Below the pieces are notes generated by a model. It saw only the letters and a program-made list of their open reading frames with translations. It did not search any database and was not told the DNA's origin. Of a DNA stretch of 7,595 bases, positions 1-6,741 are shown piece by piece. The position numbers and the translations under genes are program-made. How positions within the stretch are numbered: the first letter of the stretch is position 1; each line of letters opens with the position of its first letter. This DNA is from Fidelibacterota bacterium (lineage in GTDB: Bacteria; Fidelibacterota; UBA2242; JAFGTP01), in NCBI GenBank assembly GCA_021734005.1, contig JAIPJV010000091.1, positions 1 through 7,595 on the forward strand, read 5' to 3'.

Positions 1-588
1 TTTAAAACTCAGATAAAAGCACTTCTCAGAGCAGCTCAATTTGGTAATATTAGGATTCTATTGCCGATGATCTCCGATGTAGGCGATATTTATACATTTC
101 AGGAATTAATTCAGGAGGCCATTAATAATAGTGATAAAACTGATAATGAAATAAAAATTGGCGCTATGATTGAAACTCCGGCAGCTGCTATGCTGGTTGA
201 TGAAATTTTACAAAAAGTGGACTTTATCAATATTGGCAGTAATGATCTTCTTCAATTTACTCTGGCTGCATCACGGGAAAATCCTGAGGTTTACAAAAGA
301 TACCATTCCCTTCATCCCGCTTTGATTCGGCTGATTAAAATCATAGTAGCTCGGGCTCGTAAATATAATAAAGAAGCCAGTTTGTGCGGAGAGATCGCCA
401 ATTACGAACAGGCCTATCCCTTGTTTCTTGATCTTGGTGTGACCAGCTTTAGTGTCCCTGTTTCCAAGCATTCTATCATTAAACATAAAATATCTCAGAT
501 AAACACAGATGATCTGGACGGGATTCAGGAAAACTTCATGAATTCAATGCACAAAGAATCCACGCAAAATTTGCTGAATGATCTTTGA
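1..588 (+). CDS. ptsI: PTS enzyme I (phosphoenolpyruvate-protein phosphotransferase), C-terminal fragment
   Basis: This is the C-terminal part of enzyme I, the cytoplasmic protein that takes phosphate from PEP and passes it to HPr. The frame is open from base 1, so the gene starts outside the window; about 195 residues are visible. They cover the second half of the PEP-binding TIM barrel: an RILLPMISDV strand, the IETPAAAMLVDE segment, the IGSNDLLQFTLA active-site loop, a following Arg (in LAASRENP), and LCGEIA, whose Cys (codon 385-387) matches the catalytic Cys of E. coli enzyme I. The residue before that Arg is Ser, where E. coli enzyme I has Asp (AVDRGN); PPDK-type enzymes have Ser there. 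The C-terminal extension is short. The Cys and the barrel layout favour enzyme I over PEP synthase or PPDK, but a PtsP-type paralogue cannot be excluded without the N-terminus. A 72-nt gap without an obvious terminator separates it from the peroxiredoxin gene. Confidence 0.88.
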   Translation, partial: FKTQIKALLRAAQFGNIRILLPMISDVGDIYTFQELIQEAINNSDKTDNEIKIGAMIETPAAAMLVDEILQKVDFINIGSNDLLQFTLAASRENPEVYKRYHSLHPALIRLIKIIVARARKYNKEASLCGEIANYEQAYPLFLDLGVTSFSVPVSKHSIIKHKISQINTDDLDGIQENFMNSMHKESTQNLLNDL

Positions 589-660
589 AAAGCGAAGTAA
601 ATAAGTTCTATTTGCAATAAATTAAAATTATTACCATATTTATTAAGAAAGGATAAAACA

Positions 661-1137
661 ATGAGTTCAAAAATATTAGAAGAAGGTACACAAGTCGATA
701 ATTTTTGTCTGAAAGATGACAAAAATGAAAAAGTTTGTTTTGAAGATTATTCCGGGGAATGGGTTATTTTATATTTTTACCCCAAAGACAATACACCCGG
801 TTGTACAAAAGAAGCCAAACAATTTACAGAAAAGAAGCAAGAATTTGATGATCTTGATGCCAAAATTATTGGAATCAGCCCTGATTCTGTAGAGAGTCAC
901 CAAAAATTCAAAGATAAGCACAGTCTGGATGTAAAATTACTTAGTGATCCGGAACATCAAGTGCTGGAAAAATTTGGTGTCTGGCAGAAAAAGAAAATGT
1001 TTGGTAGAGAATTTTTCGGTGTTGTCCGCTCAACTTTTTTAATTAATCCGGATGGGAAAATCGAAAAAGCCTGGAAAAAAGTTAGAGTCAAAGGACACGC
1101 TGAAGATGTCAAATGCACGCTTGATGATCTAAAATAA
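661..1137 (+). CDS. bcp: BCP/PrxQ-type thioredoxin-dependent peroxiredoxin
   Basis: The 158-residue product is a full-length AhpC/TSA-fold peroxiredoxin of the bacterioferritin comigratory protein (PrxQ) class, which reduces H2O2 and organic hydroperoxides with electrons usually from thioredoxin. The active-site motif YFYPKDNTPGCT places the peroxidatic Cys at residue 48 with the supporting Thr45 and Pro41; the conserved Arg of VRSTFLINPDGKI is R123. E. coli BCP has a resolving Cys five residues after the peroxidatic one (CTVQAC). Here that position is Lys53, so the enzyme is either 1-Cys or uses another Cys (C16, C26 or C152). No signal peptide is seen, so it is cytoplasmic. The ATG at 661 follows AAAGGA (648-653) at 7 nt spacing. 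fhs begins 19 nt after its stop, suggesting cotranscription. Confidence 0.93.
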   Translation: MSSKILEEGTQVDNFCLKDDKNEKVCFEDYSGEWVILYFYPKDNTPGCTKEAKQFTEKKQEFDDLDAKIIGISPDSVESHQKFKDKHSLDVKLLSDPEHQVLEKFGVWQKKKMFGREFFGVVRSTFLINPDGKIEKAWKKVRVKGHAEDVKCTLDDLK

Positions 1138-1149
1138 GAATTTAATACT

Positions 1150-1155
1150 GGAGGG
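1150..1155 (+). promoter_or_regulatory. Ribosome binding site of fhs
   Basis: GGAGGG lies just before two consecutive ATG codons at 1157 and 1160. Spacing is 1 nt to the first and 4 nt to the second, so the second ATG (product one Met shorter) may be the more efficient start. The difference does not affect function. Confidence 0.7.
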
Positions 1156-1156
1156 T

Positions 1157-2803
1157 ATGATGAATAATAATTTAAAAGATATTTCTGAAATAGCAGCAGG
1201 AATTAATATTCCTGAGCACTTGCTGGAAAGATATGGTAAACACAAAGCAAAAATAAAATTGGATGCGCTCTCAGAGTTCAAGGATCGTGAAAAAGGACGT
1301 TTGATTTTAGTTTCTGCGATAACTCCAACTCCGGCGGGTGAAGGAAAAACTACTACTTCGATTGGTCTTTCCATTGGTTTGAACCGGATTGGATACAAAA
1401 GCATTGTAACTCTGCGGGAACCATCTCTGGGGCCGCTTTTTGGAATAAAAGGCGGGGCAACTGGAGGCGGAAAAACCACTGTCTTGCCTGATCAAGACAT
1501 TAATCTCCATTTTACTGGCGATATTCACGCTGTAACAGCTGCTCACAATCTTATTGCAGCTGCTCTTGATAATCATATTTACAGGAGAAAGGAGCCCCGC
1601 ATTGACCATCGTCAGATTAAATGGAGCCGGGCTCTGGATATGAATGATCGCAGTTTGCGGGATATCGTGATTGGTCTGGGAGGCAAAACAAGTGGAGTTC
1701 CTCGGGAAAGTAATTTCATCATTTCTGCTGCTTCGGAAATTATGGCTATTCTGGGATTTGCTGAAAATTATACCGATCTTAAAAAACGCCTGGGTAATAT
1801 TCTTCTGGGATACACCTATGAAAATGAACCTGTTTATTTAAAAGATCTCAATATCAGCGGGTCAGTTGCTGCTTTATTAAAAGATGCTTTGAAACCTAAT
1901 CTTGTTCAGACCAGTGAAAATACTCCGGCATTTGTGCATGGAGGCCCTTTTGCTAATATTGCTCAGGGAACCTGTACTGCTACTTCTATGCGGTTGGCAG
2001 AACATCTGTCAGATTTTGTTGTAACTGAGGCTGGATTTGGCTTTGATCTTGGTGCTGAGAAGTTTTTTGACATTGTGGCTCGCAAAACCGGGCTCCATCC
2101 TGATGCGCTTGTCCTTGTGGCTACAGTCAGGGCTTTGAAGATGCATGGTGGCAAGGAATTGGGAGAACTGGATGAACCCGATCCCGCTGCTGTAGAAAGA
2201 GGATTGCCAAATCTGGAAAAACATATTGAAAATATGGAAAAATTCAATGTCTGTCCGGTAGTTGCTATCAACAAATTTGCTCAGGATACTGATGAAGAAA
2301 TCAAAGTTATTGAAGACTTTGTGAAAAGTAAGAATGTCAGGGTTTCAGTTGTCGATTCAGCTATTAAAGGTGGAGAAGGGGCTGAGGATCTGGCTCGAAA
2401 AGTTACAACCCAGTGCGAATTTGATGATCACTATTCACCACTTTACAAAGATGAAGATTCCATCAAAGACAAAATCAAAACTGTGACCAGCGAAATCTAT
2501 GGCTCTAAGGCAGTCGATTATACCAAAGAAGCTGAAAAGGATATCGAAAAGATCAAAGATCTAGGCCTGGAAAATCTGCCTGTCTGTATTGCTAAGACGC
2601 AAAAATCACTTTCTGATAATCCTGAATTGCTGGGACGTCCCAAAGATTTTCTGGTAACGGTCAGAAAGATTGATGTATCAGCAGGAGCCGGATTTTTAAT
2701 TCCAATAACCGGTGATATTCTCCTCATGCCTGGGCTTCCTGAAACACCGGCAGCAGAAAATATTGACATTAGTGATGATGGAGATATATCCGGAATATTT
2801 TAA
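1157..2803 (+). CDS. fhs: Formate-tetrahydrofolate ligase (10-formyl-THF synthetase)
   Basis: This cytoplasmic enzyme uses ATP to join formate to tetrahydrofolate, giving 10-formyl-THF for purine synthesis, initiator-tRNA formylation, or the methyl branch of the Wood-Ljungdahl pathway. The 548-residue product is full length for the monofunctional bacterial family (about 555). The P-loop PTPAGEGKTTT is at residues 57-67 with Lys64. It is followed by the family signatures EPSLGPLFGIKGGATGGG and DINLHFTGDIHAVTAAHNL, and the C-terminal MPGLPETPAAENI is also typical. The start is ATG 1157 or ATG 1160, decided by the strong ribosome binding site at 1150-1155. The msrBA ribosome binding site overlaps its stop codon, so the two genes are probably cotranscribed and may be translationally coupled. 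Anaerobes often carry fhs, but no other Wood-Ljungdahl gene is in view, so the direction of use cannot be told. Confidence 0.97.
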   Translation: MMNNNLKDISEIAAGINIPEHLLERYGKHKAKIKLDALSEFKDREKGRLILVSAITPTPAGEGKTTTSIGLSIGLNRIGYKSIVTLREPSLGPLFGIKGGATGGGKTTVLPDQDINLHFTGDIHAVTAAHNLIAAALDNHIYRRKEPRIDHRQIKWSRALDMNDRSLRDIVIGLGGKTSGVPRESNFIISAASEIMAILGFAENYTDLKKRLGNILLGYTYENEPVYLKDLNISGSVAALLKDALKPNLVQTSENTPAFVHGGPFANIAQGTCTATSMRLAEHLSDFVVTEAGFGFDLGAEKFFDIVARKTGLHPDALVLVATVRALKMHGGKELGELDEPDPAAVERGLPNLEKHIENMEKFNVCPVVAINKFAQDTDEEIKVIEDFVKSKNVRVSVVDSAIKGGEGAEDLARKVTTQCEFDDHYSPLYKDEDSIKDKIKTVTSEIYGSKAVDYTKEAEKDIEKIKDLGLENLPVCIAKTQKSLSDNPELLGRPKDFLVTVRKIDVSAGAGFLIPITGDILLMPGLPETPAAENIDISDDGDISGIF

Positions 2804-2814
2804 GGTGAACTTAG

Positions 2815-3735
2815 ATGAGAATCATTGAATCATTAATATTAATTGTAGTATTATCAACAATTATAGCAGGAGAAGAAGATACTTTGCAATATAATGATCT
2901 GACAAAGGAAGAAGAACGGATCATCATAAAGAAAGGCACAGAACGGCCTTTTACTGGCCAATACAATGACCATTATGAAAAAGGAACCTATGTCTGTAAA
3001 AGATGTAATGCTCCGCTCTATTTTTCCGAAGACAAGTTCAAATCCGGCTGTGGCTGGCCGAGTTTCGACGATGAGATTCCTGGTTCTATTAAGCGTCAGA
3101 CCGATGCTGATGGAGTTCGGACTGAAATCTTATGCGCTAACTGTGGCGCTCATTTGGGGCATGTCTTTACCGGGGAAGGTTATACAGATAAAAATGTGCG
3201 CCATTGTGTAAATTCAATTTCTATGGATTTTATACCGGCCGGTCAGCAGCCTCCTCTTCAGAAAGCCATTTTTGCAGCTGGTTGTTTCTGGGGAGTCGAA
3301 CATCTCTTCAAAGATATGGATGGTGTTGTCAAAACTACAGTAGGCTATTCCGGTGGACATGTAGAAGACCCGGAATATAGAGAAGTTACTTCCGGTACAA
3401 CCGGTCACAAAGAAGCTGTGGAAATTCTCTATCAGCCTGATAAAACCAATTTTGAAGACCTGGTGAAATTATTTTTTGAAATTCATGATTTTACTCAGAC
3501 TAATGGCCAGGGTCCGGATATTGGAGAACAGTATTTGTCTTATATTTTTTATCTAAATGATGATCAAAAACAGATTGCAGAAAATATTATTGATCAACTG
3601 GAAGATATGAATTACGACGTGGCTACTGAATTGGAAAAAGCCGAAAATTTTTACAAAGCCGAAGAATACCACCAGGATTATTATGACAAAACCGGTAAGC
3701 AGCCTTACTGCCATATTCGAAGAGAAATCTTCTAA
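2815..3735 (+). CDS. msrBA: Bifunctional peptide methionine sulfoxide reductase MsrB-MsrA, probably exported
   Basis: The 306-residue protein fuses two stereospecific repair enzymes: MsrB first (about residues 27-142, reducing Met-R-sulfoxide), then MsrA (about 150-306, reducing Met-S-sulfoxide). MsrB has the zinc CxxC pairs C61/C64 and C107/C110, a probable resolving Cys C79 in SGCGWPSFD, and the catalytic Cys C131 in RHCVNS. MsrA has the catalytic Cys C157 in AAGCFWGVE and a C-terminal YCHI motif whose Cys (C299) is a candidate resolving residue. Residues 1-18 are a short hydrophobic stretch preceded by Arg2 and followed by an acidic segment. This looks like a signal peptide or anchor, though the charge is weak and the cleavage site uncertain, so a periplasmic role is inferred. 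AGGTGA at 2803-2808 overlaps the fhs stop and gives 6 nt spacing to this ATG. An intrinsic terminator follows. No thioredoxin domain is fused, unlike Neisseria PilB, so an external reductant is needed. Confidence 0.95.
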   Translation: MRIIESLILIVVLSTIIAGEEDTLQYNDLTKEEERIIIKKGTERPFTGQYNDHYEKGTYVCKRCNAPLYFSEDKFKSGCGWPSFDDEIPGSIKRQTDADGVRTEILCANCGAHLGHVFTGEGYTDKNVRHCVNSISMDFIPAGQQPPLQKAIFAAGCFWGVEHLFKDMDGVVKTTVGYSGGHVEDPEYREVTSGTTGHKEAVEILYQPDKTNFEDLVKLFFEIHDFTQTNGQGPDIGEQYLSYIFYLNDDQKQIAENIIDQLEDMNYDVATELEKAENFYKAEEYHQDYYDKTGKQPYCHIRREIF

Positions 3736-3772
3736 TTTTGCCCTTTAAACAAGCCTAAATCCTCATAAATAG

Positions 3773-3810
3773 GAGCGGAGTCCAAATTTTTACTCCGCTC
3801 TTTCTGTCTT
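3773..3810 (+). terminator. Intrinsic terminator after msrBA
   Basis: A perfect 9-bp stem, GAGCGGAGT (3773-3781) with ACTCCGCTC (3792-3800), encloses a 10-nt loop and is followed by a U-rich tail (TTTCTGTCTT). It sits 37 nt after the msrBA stop and probably ends the plus-strand operon. Confidence 0.85.
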
Positions 3811-3904
3811 ACATTTCTTATAGATAATGTAGAAAAATCTAAATTTATTTTATTTGGTTTATGGATAATTTTGGCAAGTTCTACTTTTTAAATTTAATCT
3901 TTTT

Positions 3905-4065
3905 GAACTCTGAAAGATTTCAATGATAATAACTGCTGATAGAATCGGTAGTAGAGAGCGTATCACCTACCTCCGCCTGTGCAAAGCATAGGTGGAATGT
4001 TAGGAGATCTATCTTTCCTCCGGGTTTCACCCGAAGTTACTCAAATTGAACCATATTTGTGGCTC
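3905..4065 (+). repeat. Five-hairpin repeat element, copy 1
   Basis: About 161 nt that recur as a direct repeat at 4298-4460. Five successive hairpins can be drawn: 3905-3921 (GAACTCT/AGATTTC, one mismatch), 3932-3952 (9 bp including G-U pairs, loop AGA), 3972-3996 (11 bp, loop AAA), 4018-4036 (CGGGT/ACCCG core, loop TTC) and 4048-4065 (GAACCA/TGTGGCTC type, one mismatch). Hand alignment with copy 2 gives about 46 of 52 identical positions in the first two hairpins and 41 of 48 in the last two, with a more diverged middle. Strand is nominal. It could be a palindromic interspersed repeat (REP/BIME- or MITE-like) or a structured RNA. It is more decayed than copy 2. Confidence 0.75.
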
Positions 4066-4146
4066 CAAAATATATATACTCAAACTGAATGGTGAAGAAT
4101 AGTCTGGTTTGTAGAATTTTACCCCATACAGCAATCCAAAATAATT

Positions 4147-4210
4147 CCTCATCCTAGCATCCCTTCCTACAGTCTTCAGACATCCATATCATCCAGTCCT
4201 CCAGTCATCC
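4147..4210. repeat. Degenerate 8-nt tandem repeat
   Basis: A C/T-rich stretch made of roughly eight units of 7-9 nt. Variants include CCTCATCC, TAGCATCC, CAGTCCTC and CAGTCATCC; on the minus strand the unit approximates GATGACTG. It lies between the two five-hairpin repeats and has a marked purine/pyrimidine strand bias. No open frame or gene function is evident. Confidence 0.55.
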
Positions 4211-4297
4211 ACATTTCAATCACCAATAGAACAGATTAATAGACTCAGCCAGCAATATAATCATAGATAATTTTGAATTATTTCATGGATTAATAAA

Positions 4298-4460
4298 GAA
4301 CTCTGATAAGAGTTCAATGTTAGTAACTGCCGATGGAATCGGTAGTAGATTGTACTTCTCATCACTCCGTCTGTGCAGAAGCACAGGCAGGATTGGGCTT
4401 ATGTGGTTTGATCTCCGGGTTTCACGCGGAGTTACTTATATTGAACCACATTCGTGGTTC
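4298..4460 (+). repeat. Five-hairpin repeat element, copy 2
   Basis: A 163-nt direct repeat of 3905-4065, offset by about 394 nt and better preserved. Its hairpins are 4298-4315 (perfect 7 bp, loop GATA), 4326-4346 (9 bp, loop GGA), 4366-4392 (11 bp with one bulged A, loop AGAA), 4413-4431 (8 positions, one mismatch, loop TTC) and 4443-4460 (perfect 7 bp GAACCAC/GTGGTTC, loop ATTC). The unit begins with GAAC and ends with GTTC. Several differences from copy 1 keep pairing by exchanging G-C for G-U. No U-tract follows the last hairpin on either strand, so a simple terminator is unlikely. Confidence 0.78.
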
Positions 4461-4545
4461 TTGCAAAGAATTTAGAAGAAGAACTTTATATTTTGGCTTC
4501 ATTCCGATTATTGCAGCAAATATTTCTGCTAAAATTTTATTTTTT

Positions 4546-4579
4546 TCTGAAGATTAGGTATAATATTTAATCTTTCAGA
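4546..4579. repeat. Inverted repeat abutting the btuB stop codon
   Basis: TCTGAAGATTA (4546-4556) pairs with TAATCTTTCAGA (4568-4579), giving 11 bp with one bulged T around an 11-nt loop. It begins immediately beyond the btuB stop (4580-4582, minus strand). On the btuB strand the tail is A-rich rather than U-rich, so it is not a classic intrinsic terminator. It may stabilise the mRNA 3' end or mark the end of the transcript. Confidence 0.5.
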
Positions 4580-6691
4580 TTAGATCCCACTTAATTTAAT
4601 TGAAAATTTGTAATGCCGGCCTGGCAGAGGATAATTAGCAATAGTAGCCATATTTTTATCCAGAATATTTTCTACAGAAGCAGAAAAGCCAAGGTCAAAA
4701 TACTGCAAAGGCAGATTATAAGTGATCCTGGAAGATAGATCGTACATACTTTCCAATTTGGAATCCTGGGGAGAAAATTGGCTGGCATAACTGGTAATGC
4801 GTTCACCAATATAATTAAGTGAAGTATTGAGCACAAGTTCATCAAAAGTATAATCGAGAATCAGACTACCAGAATGCTTAGGTGTATAGGTTAACTGCTT
4901 ATTGTCTTCCAATTTATTTCTGGCGTTATTATAGATATAATTTAAATGTAAATTGAGCGGTATGGATGAGAAATGACTGTCATAAGTAATGATCGCCCCG
5001 CTTCTTTCGACTTCCTGGATATTTTGGGGAAACCAGCCCATCCAGTTATCAGGATCCTCCGGATCTGGTGCCCATTGAATCAGGTCACTGCCGGATTTGT
5101 AAAAGCCGTTGACTTTAATATAATGATTTTTATAAGGATTAAATGATAATTCTACGGAGTAATTATCTGTCTTTTCAGCCTCCAAATCAGGATTGCCACC
5201 AGGAATCCAGTAGAGATCATTGAAAGTGGGATGATAATAATGTTCCTTATATTTCACAGAAAAATAATTCAGGAAACTGACTTCAGAGAATTTATATTTG
5301 GCTAATATTCCTGGATTTATTCGATTAAAATTATTTGCTGAATATTGCCATTTAAGAGACGGTTGAATGGTAATAAATTTTTCAATTTTAGCACTTAAAT
5401 CAGTGATCAGAGTGTTTCTCGTATGCTTTCCAGCATCTGTACTGCGGACTTGATCAGAACGGAATTTGAACATCAAATTGCTGGAAACATACTCAATGAA
5501 TTTATGCTGATTGGTGAGTGAAATACCGCGGGAATATAGTTTGTGCCGGGAGAAACTGGAGTCAGAAGGATCGACATCATATTTGGAATAAGCTTCTTTG
5601 TAAATTGTCTTCAGATTATTGTATCCACGTGCATATAAATATCCAATTTGATTGGCAAACAGGGTTAATTGATCGTCCTGAGATGCATCAGGAGTAGGGA
5701 AGGAGGTCGATCCGGGAATACCCCGTTCCTGCTCTGAATATAGGAGCAGTGATTTAATGAAAATATTATCAGTTACAAATCCATTGATTTTGGATGATAT
5801 ATAATTTTGATTAAAGTCATTATTTTTTCTGACAGAATTTTGATCGGTCATTGCATCGTAATATTTAAAATCACCATTAGAGAGTTCGTGGCCGGCATAC
5901 AGGTTGAAATTGATCTTACCAAAGGCTCGATGCGCAGTTGCAGAATATTTTTGATAACCGAAAGAACCGGCGCCCATGGTTAATGAATTTTCTCCTGTCC
6001 AGGGTGAGAGTAAAATTGTCCCCTCTGTTCCGCTATTTCTGAAATCCGTCGAGTTTGCAGAAAGCAGAACAATATTGCGGATAAAATCAGTGGGAATGTT
6101 GGAGAAATCGATAGTTCCATTTTGAAAATTGTTGATATTAAAACCGGCCAAACTAACATTTGTATGAGAGGCCGGAGCACCATTCATACTCAAAGTTACT
6201 GTGCCTGCTTCTCCTCCATAGGCTTTTAAATAACTGCCTGGTAAATAGGACAGCACTTTTTTATTATCATGATTATTGAGCTCTTGGGTGTAGCCCAGTC
6301 GTGAAAATATTTCTGAGGAATTATTCAATTCAGGAGAAAAAGCTTCAACACTTACTGAACGGAGTTGGATGTCCCGGGGGACAAGTTTGACAACCAGATT
6401 TGTACCTGTCTTAAAATCCTTCTTAGTAATGGTTTGGGATTGGTATCCATAGCGGATTATCTCAATGGAATCATTGCGATTCACATTTTTGAGATAAAAG
6501 TAACCACTTTGATCACAGATTGTATAGCTATCTGTGTTTACTTTTTTGACAATTGAATAGGGAAGAGGGTGATCATTATTGTCAAATACATAACCTGAAA
6601 CAACCTGGTTGGCTGCGAAAGCAGAACTGGTTAGGACCAGAACAATACTGGTCAATAACAAAACAAAAATTTTACGTTGGAATGAAAACAT
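4580..6691 (-). CDS. btuB: BtuB-like TonB-dependent outer-membrane cobalamin receptor
   Basis: The 703-residue protein is a TonB-dependent outer-membrane transporter; the cobalamin riboswitch directly upstream points to vitamin B12 or related corrinoids as substrate. A signal peptide covers residues 1-26 (RK, a hydrophobic core, then AFA before ANQ). A carboxypeptidase-regulatory-like beta-sandwich follows (about 30-104, VSGYVFDNNDHPLPYSIVKK to LVVKLV), common in Bacteroidota receptors and absent from E. coli BtuB. RSVSVEA (111-117) is a likely TonB box. The plug runs roughly 120-240 and the rest is the barrel. The C-terminus carries the receptor signature VENILDKNMATIANYPLPGRHYKFSIKL but ends in Ile rather than the usual aromatic residue. 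ATG 6691 is chosen because it gives the signal peptide and has AAGGAG at 7 nt. An in-frame start at 6811 lies inside the riboswitch and is rejected. Transport would need TonB-ExbBD and BtuFCD, which are outside the window. Confidence 0.9.
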   Translation of the reverse strand: MFSFQRKIFVLLLTSIVLVLTSSAFAANQVVSGYVFDNNDHPLPYSIVKKVNTDSYTICDQSGYFYLKNVNRNDSIEIIRYGYQSQTITKKDFKTGTNLVVKLVPRDIQLRSVSVEAFSPELNNSSEIFSRLGYTQELNNHDNKKVLSYLPGSYLKAYGGEAGTVTLSMNGAPASHTNVSLAGFNINNFQNGTIDFSNIPTDFIRNIVLLSANSTDFRNSGTEGTILLSPWTGENSLTMGAGSFGYQKYSATAHRAFGKINFNLYAGHELSNGDFKYYDAMTDQNSVRKNNDFNQNYISSKINGFVTDNIFIKSLLLYSEQERGIPGSTSFPTPDASQDDQLTLFANQIGYLYARGYNNLKTIYKEAYSKYDVDPSDSSFSRHKLYSRGISLTNQHKFIEYVSSNLMFKFRSDQVRSTDAGKHTRNTLITDLSAKIEKFITIQPSLKWQYSANNFNRINPGILAKYKFSEVSFLNYFSVKYKEHYYHPTFNDLYWIPGGNPDLEAEKTDNYSVELSFNPYKNHYIKVNGFYKSGSDLIQWAPDPEDPDNWMGWFPQNIQEVERSGAIITYDSHFSSIPLNLHLNYIYNNARNKLEDNKQLTYTPKHSGSLILDYTFDELVLNTSLNYIGERITSYASQFSPQDSKLESMYDLSSRITYNLPLQYFDLGFSASVENILDKNMATIANYPLPGRHYKFSIKLSGI

Positions 6692-6698
6692 TGCTGAA

Positions 6699-6704
6699 CT
6701 CCTT
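6699..6704 (-). promoter_or_regulatory. Ribosome binding site of btuB, adjoining the riboswitch hairpin
   Basis: AAGGAG on the minus strand, 7 nt before ATG 6691. Its first A is also the last base of the 3' arm of a small hairpin (6704-6717), which fits translation initiation being controlled by the riboswitch. This site fixes the start at 6691 instead of 6811. Confidence 0.8.
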
Positions 6705-6717
6705 TTGCCCGCGCAAA
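6704..6717 (-). promoter_or_regulatory. Putative kissing-loop hairpin (expression platform) of the cobalamin riboswitch
   Basis: Read on the minus strand, TTTG and CAAA form a 4-bp stem with loop CGCGGG (5 bp if the C-G pair closes). The loop bases GCGGG are complementary to CCCGC in the conserved CAGCCCCGCTACTGT segment of the aptamer (about 6847-6851). Known cobalamin riboswitches use such a loop-loop contact (L5-L13) to sense ligand. Here the hairpin runs directly into the ribosome binding site, suggesting that B12 binding blocks translation. The contact is inferred from complementarity only. Confidence 0.6.
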
Positions 6718-6741
6718 CGGAATTAAAGATTAACTTGTATA

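Larger units (their letters stand above)
3736..4579. other. Gene-free convergent intergenic region
   Basis: These 844 nt lie between two convergent transcription units. No credible gene was found. They contain the msrBA terminator, two copies of a five-hairpin repeat, a degenerate short tandem repeat between them, and an inverted repeat touching the btuB stop. The remaining stretches (3811-3904, 4066-4146 and 4211-4297) are AT-rich. They show only a weak hairpin at 3810-3831 and a 14-nt near-match upstream of the two repeat copies (3861-3874 against 4263-4276), which may mean the repeat unit extends further 5'. Confidence 0.75.

Noticed and set aside
61..588. Start of the first gene at the TTG codon at 61
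   Set aside because: The frame is open back to base 1 and the upstream residues (FKTQIKALLRAAQFGNIRIL) match enzyme I, so TTG 61 is internal.
589..660. Internal promoter before the peroxiredoxin gene
   Set aside because: TTGCAA (612-617) and TATTTA (637-642) are 19 nt apart in very AT-rich DNA; too weak to call, though the 72-nt gap leaves room for one.
1129..1479. 116-codon minus-strand open frame
   Set aside because: It is antisense to the conserved P-loop region of fhs and has no support of its own.
3905..4460. CRISPR array
   Set aside because: There are only two long, diverged copies with unequal internal structure and no short regular repeats or spacers.
4333..4557. 74-codon plus-strand open frame
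   Set aside because: It runs through hairpins 2-5 of repeat copy 2, has no ribosome binding site, and gives no recognisable protein; it follows from the repeat sequence.
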